Shown: piece after piece, positions 20,201 through 29,223 of the stretch
How positions within the stretch are numbered: the first letter of the stretch is position 1
Layout of the letters: every line of letters begins with the position of its first letter
Assembly: GCA_015039365.1 (NCBI GenBank)
Contig: WION01000287.1
Coordinates: 1-64,000, forward strand
Origin: Amanita rubescens
Lineage: Eukaryota > Basidiomycota > Agaricomycetes > Agaricales > Amanitaceae
Direction of reading: 5' to 3'
DNA length: 64,000 bases
Notes under the pieces: generated by a model
Seen by the model: only the letters and a program-made list of their open reading frames with translations
Databases searched by the model: none
What the model was told of the DNA's origin: nothing
Translations under genes and position numbers: made by a program

Positions 20201-22805
20201 CACTCACTCCCTGTTGGTCATAGGAAAAGATGTGATGAGATTGCCTTTCACAAAATGTGCAATGTCACTCACTTGCTGTTGGTCATAGGAAAAGATGTGA
20301 TGAGATTGCCTTTCCCATAATGTGCAATGTCACCCACTTCCTGTAGGTCATAGGGAAAAAATGCATAGAACAACTTTTCAGAAATAATTTGATGTTACTC
20401 ACATACTATTGGCCATAGGCAAAATTTTGATAAGGTCATCTTTTGAACCACTAAATCACCACTGTGACGTGCTGCTAACCTCCTATGTTCATGAAAAGAT
20501 GTAACTTTCTTTTGACCAGACTTGCAATAAGTTCACTTACAATCTATATAACAACAGAATGTGTCCAAATTGTCCTTTAGTAAGAGTGGCTAGCATCACT
20601 CACTTCCTTTTGGAGTGAAATTAGCTTCATGAATTGGAAAAAAAGAAAACAATACCACTGACTCTCTTTTGCCATTTTATTTTATTTTTTGAATTCACAT
20701 CTCACAAAAGGGTCACATACATCCTGTTTCTTTTGGTATAGCTGTGAAGAAGCTTTGAAAAGGAGACATTTACTGTCTGTTGTTTTGGGACAAGATGTGA
20801 TGTTTATAAGCAGACAGAAAGGAAATGCCATTTACTTTCTGTTATTAATCCAATCAAATTTGTCAAGACACTCTTTCAGATAACAGTATGTCACCAACTT
20901 TCTATTGATCATTCACTTATGTCTGATAAAACATCAATGTTGCTTACTTTCTTCCAGAAGGTCAGATGTGGTTGAAGAAGTGTTGTATTACTCACTCCCT
21001 GTCCACAAGAGACCAGATGATTGACAACTTGCATGATTACAATGATAGATAGCTCACTTGCTATTGGTCATATGATGCACCATGGAATCTTTTACCAAAA
21101 ATCAAAATTAAGTCATGTCACTCACTTCCTGTAGATTATGGGACAAGACTGCTGATTAAGAAAGAAAATGTTGCTCACAAACTATTGCCATGAGACAAAT
21201 GTCAGATCTATGCTAGTTCAATGTCACTTACCCACTGATATCAATATCATCAGATCCTGCCACCAAGAATATGGTAACAACTAACCTGTGTTTCACTCAG
21301 TTGATCATTGGCCATCTGAAGCATTACTAATCCTGTTTTCATGTGAATGCACTGGCCCAGTGTTACATACCTCCTGATGAATTTTTGTAAGTATTTATCA
21401 TTCCAGATGAAGGCCACCTACCTCCCTGTCCAACTATTGCCATTTAAATTTTCCTATGCTGATGTGCAGTTTGAAAAAAATGCATACCCAGAAATGTGGA
21501 AATTTTGAAAAAACTTTGATCATGACATCATCCCATGGATCTTCATGTCTCAGAACATGTCTGAACAATGTCAATGTTAGTAAGTGACAAGTTGTGAGTG
21601 TGACCTCACTGAAGTGCAGATTTAACACAAAGGTCAAGATTATTCATCTGTGTTGAAACAAACAGCTGATGTATGCTGTCATCATCTATTGCATCAGCAG
21701 TTTGCTGAGTTAATTCAGCACAATTCTTCTCAGGTAAATCCATGTCTATGAAATAACATTACTCCCATTTTAGAAAGAAATCCTCATCATTCTCACCTTC
21801 CAATCGCACATATGCCTTGGGAGGGTATTTGGCATCCAAAACTTTAGGAAGATAAACCTTCTGAAAAGTGATTTCAGCAATTTCACTGGCTCTCTCCCAC
21901 TTATCTTCATCCTTTGTATCAGTCAAGTTGACAAATTCACTGGCTATTTGACCATCAAATTTAGTGAATACAACCACCAAGGGAACTGTAAAGGAAATAT
22001 TTACTAGTCAGCACTAGTAGATTTTATGGCAAGTTGGCCAATGGAAAGAAGGTAACCTCTCCAAAACCAACAAGTTACACAGTGAGATATGAATTCATTA
22101 GGACTCACCTCTGCCTGTCCCTTTATTGAAGAATTCAAGTTCTGCAGATAGAATGGGACGAGGGCTGTCCATGGGTATACAGTACCTAGAGGAAGCAAGG
22201 TCAGCCAGTACTGTAAAGGGAAAAAGCATAATACCAAATTGCATGCAGCTGGCTTTTCAGCTCAGTTTCTGCAGACTTCTTTTCAATGAAGTTCCAAGCA
22301 ATCTCCAATTCCTCATTTGAACCACATTCAAAACCCTTAGAGTCATGGAAGATAAAGTTACTTCCAGGGTATGTAATTTGATGCTCAATATCATGCTCGC
22401 CTCTCTGTTATCATTGCATGTGAATGGGTACATCCATACATCATTACCTGACTCACCTCGACTGATGGCATCAAATGAATCACAGACTGTTCAAGTTGAT
22501 TACCTGCAAGAAACTCAGCAATCAAACTTGGAAGCACAAAACTGAGATTGACTTACCATCCCTGTCACATATGATGGGCTTTGTCCCCTTTGCTACACCA
22601 CAAACCTTCTCCAGGATGGTTGTCTTGCCTGCATTAGCCCTCCCAATGACAAGGATGCGAAAGTGTGGGCATAGATAGCGCTCCCTGAGCATCTGAACAC
22701 GTGTCTCATCCAAGCCTGCATCTGATATGTGTCAGTCAAGGGTTAGCAATGCTGAGTCACATAAATTAGCCTACTCAAGGAATGTGCACCAGTTGTAGCT
22801 GCCAT
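17263..22805 (-). CDS. G-domain protein (GRANAGKT type) with 53 single-codon exons
   Basis: Large exons: 22805-22775, 22721-22557, 22503-22457, 22404-22235, 22185-22109, 21985-21797, 21745-21610, 21560-21488. They give P-loop GRANAGKTT (G1), HDSKGFE (G3, DxxG) and FTKFD (G4), typical of mushroom AIG1/septin-like GTPases. Small exons follow: 21433-21422 (12 nt), 21315-21286 (30 nt) and 53 of 3 nt between 21373 and 18026. The tail exons are 17988-17928, 17854-17802, 17689-17639 and 17490-17263. Every join is GT-AG and in phase: 1482 nt, 67 exons, no stop. The tail has PFPPYVINPLSYLDF, then FWINKPFLPSLTEALDQY. The single-codon region is rich in Glu, Gly, Arg, Leu and Gln. The GTPase part is very sure; the micro-exons are inferred; the last exon's end is least certain. 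Confidence 0.8.
18010..20345 (-). repeat. 65-bp tandem array: 37 intron-plus-codon units
   Basis: Thirty-seven copies, mostly 65 bp apart (range about 55-68). On the minus strand each unit is GTGAGTGACATTG...CTATGACCAACAG followed by three bases, then the next GTGAGT. The three bases are GAA in 10 copies, GGA in 7, CTT in 6, CGA in 4, GAT in 3, CAA in 3, CAT in 2, and CGG and AGA once each. Donor changes keep GT (GTAAGT near 19420, GTGAGC near 19293, GTGGGT near 20335). Acceptor changes keep AG (CTACAG, CAATAG, ACTAG, GAGCAG). The unit is not a multiple of three and short plus-strand ORFs crossing it are accidental. Confidence 0.95.
20346..21373 (-). other. Sixteen diverged intron/single-codon units outside the tandem array
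   Basis: Three-base exons (minus strand) lie at 21371-21373 GAG, 21232-21234 TGG, 21179-21181 TTT, 21126-21128 GAA, 21058-21060 CAA, 20996-20998 GGA, 20948-20950, 20899-20901 and 20836-20838 AAA, 20774-20776 ACA, 20721-20723 GAT, 20663-20665 AGA, 20604-20606 GAA, 20541-20543 ATT, 20480-20482 GAG and 20403-20405 TAT. Each is preceded by AG and followed by GT (GTAAGT, GTGAGC, GTATGT, GTTAGC, GTTGGT and similar). The segments between are 45-74 nt, the normal intron size, but differ in sequence. A 30-nt exon (MANDQLSETQ) lies between the first two. Confidence 0.8.
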
Positions 22806-22960
22806 GATGATGTTATGCTAAGATCAAGATCAGATTGTTTGATTGAGGTGGTGGTGAAAAGGAAATGCACACCAGAGATAATGGAAAAAAGCCTCAATGA
22901 TACTACTGCCAATGTGTGAATCAAGAAGTGTATTGGACTTGAATGGATGATGTGTCTGGA

Positions 22961-23559
22961 CTCTGGATTAAGAGATCAGAGGTAACGGTGGTGAGTTGGA
23001 CTAAGTAGGGCAGCGAGATAACGGTGTGTCAGCCTGTCAGGTGACCGTGGGGAGGTCAGAAACGATGCGTTTGAACTTTGAAGAGCGGGCACGCCGCAGA
23101 GCGATGGAGTATACTGTGTGGCACAGGTACGAGCGAAATCGAATGGTTGCGTCTGGTCAAAGGTGAGAGCGCGCAGACTATAAGTTCACGGGGCAGCACT
23201 GATCCCCGGGAGCGTTGCTCTCAGGCCCAGTCAAAGATAAACTTCAACTCCATTCGGCAACGTCCCACGCTAGTTACCGTCTTCAGGCCATCCTAGCTCT
23301 TTCTCGAAACTACATATTGCAACAATACGGATAGGTGCTCGTTTTTACGTCGGTGCTCCATCCTCTCAGACTACCACCGCTCCCACATGCCACATTGAAA
23401 TTGTCCACGCTGTCCCAGCACCATCTTCTATTCGGGTCTCCCGCCAGTCCACCGCAACCAATCACTGCCAACGTTATGACTTGTCTACTGAGCCCTCTTT
23501 CACCAGATATATGTACCACGGCGCGATATGCGGACTCGGATGGCAAAGCCAAGGGAGAA
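22961..23559. other. Intergenic, CpG-rich DNA resumes
   Basis: Overlapping ORFs on both strands (23310-23663, 23335-23643) have no recognisable domain. This is the right flank of the CpG-poor block. Confidence 0.35.
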
Positions 23560-23700
23560 ATCACCTCGCTAACGCCATCTGGCCTTGCACAACTGAAGCG
23601 GCACCCCCTGGCACTGCAGGAACCTATCATGGAAAAGCTGTAATTGAGATTGCAATATGCCATCGAAAATGCTTATGTTACGATATCGATAGCGCCGCGA
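23560..23700 (-). repeat. Dispersed repeat, copy 1 (inverted relative to 50493-50640)
   Basis: On the minus strand this stretch contains GATATCGTAACATAAGCATT, TCTCAATTACAGCTTTTCCA and GGTTCCTGCAGTGCCAGGGG in that order, as does the plus strand at 50493-50640. Copy 2 has about 20 extra bases between the second and third landmarks. It is probably a fragment of a transposable element. Confidence 0.7.
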
Positions 23701-23747
23701 GCCACCAACCGCAGATCATCATCACCTCCCACGCCCTACCCCAAACA

Positions 23748-24188
23748 CTAGATTTCGTGACTATCCACGATATCCTGCTTGCCGTCCATGGCGATCCGGG
23801 CTGTAGAGAATAGCTCTTCGGGGTCGAGCAGGCCAGGGATGTTGGGTGGAACTGAATTGCTGTTGATCACGAACTGATGAAGAAGATACCTTGCAAGCAA
23901 GTTAGCTACGACCTCGGAATGATTCCAAGTGGAACAGATCCACTCCGCGATAGCGCAATTGCGCTCTGCGATGAGTGCGTCCTCCAAACGCTGTCACGCT
24001 CTCGCCTCAGAGGTTTGCCCAATGTTGAACAGGAACCTGTAGAATAGCTCAGTCTCGTATATTGAAGGATGCGAAAGTGCGCCAAGCTTGGCCCTAACGA
24101 GGCCGTTGGACAAGAGGTGCGGGACACACTGTGAAAGCCATTGGCCCTCTCTGGGTAACCGACAAATCGTCAAGATTTGGGACGTCAC
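23748..24188 (-). pseudogene. Unrecognised ORF interrupted by one in-frame TGA
   Basis: The frame starting near 24188 reads WLSQCVPHLLSNGLVRAKLG, YRFLFNIGQTSEARA, then TGA at about 23996, then continues in the same frame with QRLEDALIAERNCAIAEWIC and NLLARYLLHQFVINSN to a stop at 23748. The composition looks protein-like throughout. A single TGG-to-TGA change would explain the stop. I do not recognise the family. Confidence 0.4.
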
Positions 24189-24387
24189 AACGAGAATCTA
24201 ATTTCTTCGCCAATCCACTTTCTGAATACGATCGGATACAGCTCGATCCGACTGCCCACTGCTAAGTACTAAGCGCGAAGCATAAATACAAGCTTTAGTA
24301 CATCACGACGAATCCGCCGTCTCTCTCACTCCATTCAATTTGTATCGTTTGCGGGGGAGGTACTTGACTAGGCTGCAAAATGGCTCA

Positions 24388-24843
24388 TTAGTAAGGCACG
24401 GCAGAAATTTGAAATATCGAGTCGCCACTGACTACGATTCGCCTCCACTTGTGACTCAACCAGCTCTCCTGACCCTTTATATGGGGAGATGATAAATCAA
24501 CCCGCAGTGGCGTGGACATCCCAGTAGACGCATCCGGCCCAGCAAAAGCGACTTGAATCTCGGTAATAGAACTTCTATCGCCCACGAAAGTGATCTGATC
24601 TTTCTTTTGCGGACCATCAACCGCCCTTGCCCTACGTAAGATGCTATGAAGATAAAGGACAATGTCCACTCACTGCGCAATATCAGCATGCGGATACATA
24701 TGTTACGTAGTTTCGAAATAACGCACCCGTTCCCACTTTGTGCCACGTAGGAAGTGTGCTGTTTTAAGAGGTCGTGGTGGCAGAGGAGCCGCCATCGCAG
24801 AAGTGCTAAGCAGGAATAGAAGCAGTAAATATGCGAAAAACAT
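24388..24843 (-). CDS. Small secreted protein, family member 2
   Basis: ATG at 24843 opens a signal peptide (MFFAYLLLLFLLSTSAMA) followed by APLPPRPLK. Exon 1 ends GTKWER at a GTGCGT donor, as in the relatives at 14598-15045 and 27336-27878. The last exon contains ILRRARAVDGPQKKDQITFV and GDRSSITEIQ, and ends with a stop at 24388. The HADIA segment before it is conserved in member 1 (HADI) and member 3 (LADRNIA), so a small middle exon is likely, but I cannot place its acceptor. About 100-115 residues in all. The function is unknown. Confidence 0.65.
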
Positions 24844-24892
24844 GATGGTGTGCAGACTGAGGAACGATGAAGAACGATAGGGATTGGGGATA

Positions 24893-24945
24893 AGGGAGGC
24901 CAGCTCTGATGTGTTGGGGAATCATGGGGGGTTTTATACCATCAT
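24893..24945 (-). promoter_or_regulatory. Conserved upstream box of secreted-protein member 2
   Basis: GGAGGCCAGCTCTGA and a TTTTATACC TATA-like box, in the same order as upstream of members 1 and 3. Confidence 0.5.
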
Positions 24946-25540
24946 AACCATTCCAGTGATTCATCATATTTTGATGCGCGAATCAGAGTCGCCAGGGAGC
25001 AGCTCCACACCGCATCACAGTGCAATTGATTTCAATCATCACGGGTACGGGGCTGCTGCCACTGTTCATCTTCGCATGATCTAAGCTCGTCAGCATCTGA
25101 AGAACATCATGGACTGGTAATTTCACTTTGAATGTTCATCCGAACTGGGCAGTATTACAGTCAGTGCGCCGTTTAGTCAAGACTCGAGAGCGCGCAGACT
25201 CGCGATGTTGCTCCGTGAGTCACACTGATGAGCAGGATTGCTAATGGACTCACCGATTGACGAGAACAACCCAGTGCCAATCTCATTTTTTTTAGGTCAC
25301 GACTCGTGAATGCGCCAGTGACGACAGCATATACTAGTAGTTGGATGCGAAAAGAGTGTCACTCCAGAAGGTCGAAAGGCTTCCATAGCAAAATACTTGA
25401 GTCGAGCAACATTTGGGGACGTCAAACATTAGGTGACCTGATTCTTCCACGATATATAAGTACAAGACACAACGGGTCATCTATTTAGGAAAAAAAGCTC
25501 GAGAGTGCGACTCGCCTAAGTTTTTTCAATTAGTCGCTTT
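24946..25540. other. Intergenic, no gene supported
   Basis: It contains further upstream sequence shared loosely with the regions upstream of members 1 and 3 (runs with GATCATGA and TAAGCTCGT). No gene seen. Confidence 0.35.
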
Positions 25541-25574
25541 TTACCGAGACCGTTCCTTGGCACTTACATCATGC

Positions 25575-26240
25575 TCACCAGGGATGGGGAACCAGAGAGA
25601 AATCAGGAGGGGTTCGTGTCGGTATATGAAGAAAATGATCTGGGCCGTTCTGTTGCGTAATGCGGAGAACGGTGCCCTCAGGAATAAGGTACGTTTCCCA
25701 GTTTGGATCGCTCCTAGTTGCGTGGGAGTATAACGACGTCGCCCCCGCCTTTTCCACAGAATCTTCCAAAGACAGAACCTGGAAGCTCGGGACGAATGGA
25801 GTTGGCATGGAGTAGATTTTGACATCATCCGGTGTGAGAATGTATTGGTGTTCGCGGTTGATGAAGTCGAAGCAATAGCATTTGTGGATCGCCAAGTGTC
25901 CCCGCTCCAGACCCGGACCGTCAGATCATCTCTCAACCGCAAGAACTTCACCTCTTCTCCATGGTTCAGGCTTACGCTGGGATTGGAACTGTCAGTCTTC
26001 AAGTTCAAATCACTCACGGTGACTCACCCCGATTAGCATTCCAGCGTAGCCATTAGGAAATGCCTTTTCTATCGCGGCCTTGCCTCGTGCCTCGGCAATT
26101 TCCATTGCCTGCATGGTATGTTCGAGAGAGCCATACATTTCGATAGCACGTGTCCTGACTTCTTGCTCTGTCAGGCCGTGCTTTTCCATTGCTGAGCGCA
26201 CGAACACCTTTAGCTGAGGGCTCTCTGGGGCAGTGGCCAT
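25575..26240 (-). pseudogene. Unrecognised two-part gene with a frame break
   Basis: Exon 1 from the ATG at 26240 encodes a helical segment (MEKHGLTEQEVRTRAIEMYG, MEIAEARGKAAIEKAFPNG) and ends GMLIG at a GTGAGT donor near 26027. After a CAG acceptor at about 25989 the phase-0 frame stops at TGA after EVLAVER. Beyond that stop the same frame continues for about 115 codons with FDFINREHQYILTPDDVKIY, YLIPEGTVLRIT and a stop at 25575. The alternative frame reads VKFLRLRDDLTVRVWSGD first, so a single indel is likelier than a true stop. Family unknown. Confidence 0.45.
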
Positions 26241-27335
26241 TGGATTGATTGTAGATGCAAAGACGCAGTGCGTCACGGTGAAGCGTGCACGGACCATGAT
26301 AAATATCGTTCACGCTACCAACATCCGTTATCCACCTCAATCCACGTTCTACTATGGCCTTCGTCCTCGAGCCTTTGCCCCAACTCTGGAACGACTCTGC
26401 CTCGCAATTCATCACTGCTATGGTCTCCTGTCCCTTCCTATCTACCAGTCAATGGTCTCGCCTTTGTCTCGGATATTGACAAAATGCCGTGCTAGCGCTC
26501 GCTTGTGCGGGTCAGGGGCCTGGCAGTCATCTTCGGCTTGCTCACTCTCCTCCACTACTCAGTAATAATAGCGATACTGCTCTACCAGCCCAACGAGCTC
26601 TTGGGTCCGTCCGATCTGCGATAACCGTTTCTTGGAGCCAAGCACGTCCTTGGCCTTTGACGGAACCCAGCATTAACAACATGAACATTACTTTCACTTT
26701 CACGGTTTCTCTCGGTGCTCGTTTTTCTTATCTAACGTGGTCAGCAAGTTCGCAACCATGATGCCTGTTTGACGTGAGGACGTCATCGCGTGCATACAGC
26801 ACAAAGATCGAACTCTGCGCTCCACGCCAGTTGGAGATTAATCGTCGTCTCCAAATTGCGCAACAGGGATGGGCAACCTTGTCGTAGTCACAAGACCAGA
26901 AGCAGAGGGGTGAGACGGAGACGCTGCGCAAGCAGATACGTCAGCTTAGGGCCCCAAGTTGAACAATTGCAAATGGAGCGCGGCACCAAGTTGTCCAATG
27001 GTGTACAATCTCGTGCAGCCGTTCGACTAATAGGTGGTGAGTAGCGGAGGAACGTAATGCAGAAAATCACAGTAAAACGCCTTTTTCCCCCGACATGCAG
27101 CTTGCCTTTATTGAAGTTTATGGTACTCAAATGTTCACGGCGAGTTTCCGTATCTGCTTGATAGTATCAACGAAGCTCTGCAACATTGTACTAATTACAT
27201 ATAGCCTGAGCTTCTTGGTTCTAACCTGGCAGCGCGAATGGCTTGCTTTTGTGGTAATTCCCCGCTCACGACGAATTGCCCGTGCTGCTCGCTCCATGCA
27301 ATTAGGATCCTTGGCGGATTTCTCGTATATGTAGT
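26241..27335. other. No intact gene; coiled-coil remnant near 26830-27000
   Basis: On the plus strand, runs such as RQLEINRRLQIAQQ, TETLRKQIRQL and VEQLQMERG can be read in shifting frames at about 26818-26990. They look like a decayed cytoplasmic coiled coil of the membrane-protein type seen at 12.2 kb, where EQLQMQL occurs. No complete reading frame survives. Confidence 0.35.
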
Positions 27336-27878
27336 CTATATGAAGAAAGACCCGTGAGACACGCCAAAGAATTCCAGAACATACGAGTTCCCACTGACCT
27401 TGGCTTGTACCCACTGGCCGCTTAGCCATTCTTGATTTATACTTGCCACGCAAGCACTAGCAAAGTCGACTTGTCGAGTCGGCTTCGATTCGGTGTGATG
27501 ATTGAAAAATAGAATTTGTTTGATAGATCTCGGATTTTCAAGAGCACCCTCGAAGACGATGCGATTCAATTGAGATTGCGGACCCCTTGTCATACGTGAG
27601 ATACTGCAAACCCGGGTTTAGAAAATATCCTTACTGTGCAATATTACGATCAGCAAGCTGAGGTACATATGAATGAAAGTTTAGGAATGACGCACCCTTG
27701 TCCATTCTGTATTAACCAGGGAGGCTGCCTTTTCGCTGTTAAGATAAACCTGTGGCAGATGCTTGGAAGCTTCTTCACCGTTAGGATGAAGATCGTGCTG
27801 AGAAGGCGTAGGAGCCGCTGTCGCACAAGTGCTGAGCCAGCTGAGCAAGAAGAATAGCAGTGAATACGAGAACAACAT
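27336..27878 (-). CDS. Small secreted protein, family member 3
   Basis: ATG at 27878 opens the signal peptide MLFSYSLLFFLLSWLSTCAT and then AAPTPSQ. Exon 1 is longer than in the relatives and ends NTEWTR at a GTGCGT donor. A middle exon after a CTCAG acceptor reads LADRNIA. The last exon reads ISRMTRGPQSQLNRIVFEG, then KQILFFNHH and SGQWVQAKVSGNSYVLEF, and stops at 27336. It is about 140 residues and the best preserved of the three members. The upstream GGAGACCAGCTCTGA box is at about 27921. Function unknown. Confidence 0.65.
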
Positions 27879-28240
27879 GGTGATTGTTGAGTGAGGAGCA
27901 CACGACGACAAAGGTATAGGGGTGGAGACCAGCTCTGAGGGACATTGGCCGGGATCATGCCCATTTTGTACCATTTGATATCCTGTGCACCTACTACGCC
28001 ACGTCGTCATGGCGTTTTGATGCGAAGTGTACCCATCGTTTTGTGGCCATCATATCATATCATCTGATCATGACAGCGTAGCTCGTTGTCAGCTTAGCCT
28101 GGAATCGCATACCAACAGTAGATTGATCTTGACCACCGACCTCCAAAAACCGGAAAAATAATATATTTGCAAATAATAAAGCAAATGCAACTATTGAGTG
28201 GTGAAATGTCTAAATGCGTGCGCGCGAGGCATATAATTAA
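27879..28240. other. Promoter region of secreted-protein member 3 and 3' flank of MGM101
   Basis: It holds the conserved GGAGACCAGCTCTGA box and TTTTGTACC. No gene. Confidence 0.4.
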
Positions 28241-29187
28241 TCATTCTTGATACGGGTAGCCCAGCTTGGAGTGATCCTTGCGACGCCAAAGCTTCTTCCT
28301 GAGAGAACATTAGCCGAGCCGATTACGAGAGGTAGCAAAGAACCGACGTACTTTTTCTTCGTCGGGATATGCTCTGCAAATACTTCAGTGCAGTACTTTT
28401 CCTTGAACTCGCGAATGAACCGTGGATCCCTAACAACGCAAAATCAAGCTAAAACGCAAACGACGCGCAGTAACTAACGTACCAGAGCTCACTAGGCAAT
28501 ACCCAGATCCTTACTACACCGCATTAATGCGTTGCTTTTACATGCCTCCGTTGCTGTTGGAATACCAGAAGGATCGAAATACTCTTGCTCTCCTCTTGCA
28601 ATAGCAACTAGCCTAACATCCGAATTAGCCGCTGAACTCTTCCTAATCGCCTTGGAAACTTACCGCCCTTGGCAAACCGAGCGCGTACTCTCGGCTAACA
28701 ATTTTGGGACCAACATTGGTTTCACCGCGAGGAGCAAGGCCCCAACCACCAGGACCAAACTGCCTTGTTCAGAATTCGACGGTACTTGATTTCAGGCAAA
28801 TATATAAGGCCGTCTGCGTTCAACAGTCGTCAGAGCAAAGTATCGCGTAATGTGAGACGCAAGCGTACCTGGCTTGATTTCAATGTCCATAGAGTCGATA
28901 GGAGCTAACAAAACGTCTGCAATATCCTTTGGAAATGCCTGCGTGCTCAGGACCAAAGTAGCTTTTTGACCAATCGTAATGGCTTTCTCCGTTCATGTTT
29001 CCAACCGGAAATTCTGGCTAATGGAGTTGGAGTGTCGTTCATGGAATGGTTGCTGTTGGCGGGTTTGACGTCCTCCTTGGTTTTGGGTAGCACTCGGGGC
29101 ATTGCTAAGAGCGCGTATTCTGATTGGTAAAGTGCGTACTAGAGGAGTCCTGAAGCAGAGTCTTGAAGCCAAAAAGATTCCGGACAT
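28241..29187 (-). CDS. MGM101, mitochondrial genome maintenance protein, with several one-base frame breaks
   Basis: From the ATG at 29187 the product begins with a basic mitochondrial targeting sequence ([13 protein letters not shown]). The family core follows: [108 protein letters not shown] and the basic tail [16 protein letters not shown] ending at 28241. MGM101 is a Rad52-like single-strand annealing protein of the mitochondrial nucleoid. Splice sites are all sound, but five one-base shifts are needed (near 29010, 28960, at the NKA-FG join, in the LVC codons and at IAS). It lies head-to-head with SPT3. Confidence 0.9.
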
Positions 29188-29223
29188 CGTGTTTGAAACC
29201 ACACGTCACGTCACGTCACGCTA
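29188..29223. promoter_or_regulatory. 36-bp intergenic region between MGM101 and SPT3 with ACGTCA repeats
   Basis: The start codons of two divergent genes are only 36 bp apart. In this gap ACGTCACGTCACGTCACG gives three overlapping ACGTCA sites, the core bound by ATF/CREB bZIP factors. The repeat probably forms a shared bidirectional core element. Confidence 0.5.

Larger units (their letters stand above)
17076..22960. other. CpG-depleted block 1
   Basis: CG dinucleotides almost vanish from about 17076 to 22960 while TG and CA are abundant; the flanks are CG-rich again. The change is abrupt at both ends. This is the footprint expected from long-term cytosine methylation and deamination at CpG, or from DNA of another origin. 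The block coincides with the G-protein gene and its repeat array. Confidence 0.7.

Noticed and set aside
18010..20345. CRISPR array
   Set aside because: The repeats are contiguous 65-bp units with no unique spacers, the organism is a fungus, and the only variable part is a triplet.
21759..21797. Premature stop (TAA) after FFLKWE in the G protein
   Set aside because: It falls inside a 51-nt intron (GTGAGA...CATAG). Splicing from 21797 to 21745 restores RLEDMDLPEKN in frame.
17076..22960. A named transposon
   Set aside because: No transposase, reverse transcriptase, terminal repeats or target-site duplication could be seen at the edges.
14598..27878. Secreted proteins as toxins
   Set aside because: There is a signal peptide but no known toxin motif or conserved cysteine pattern.
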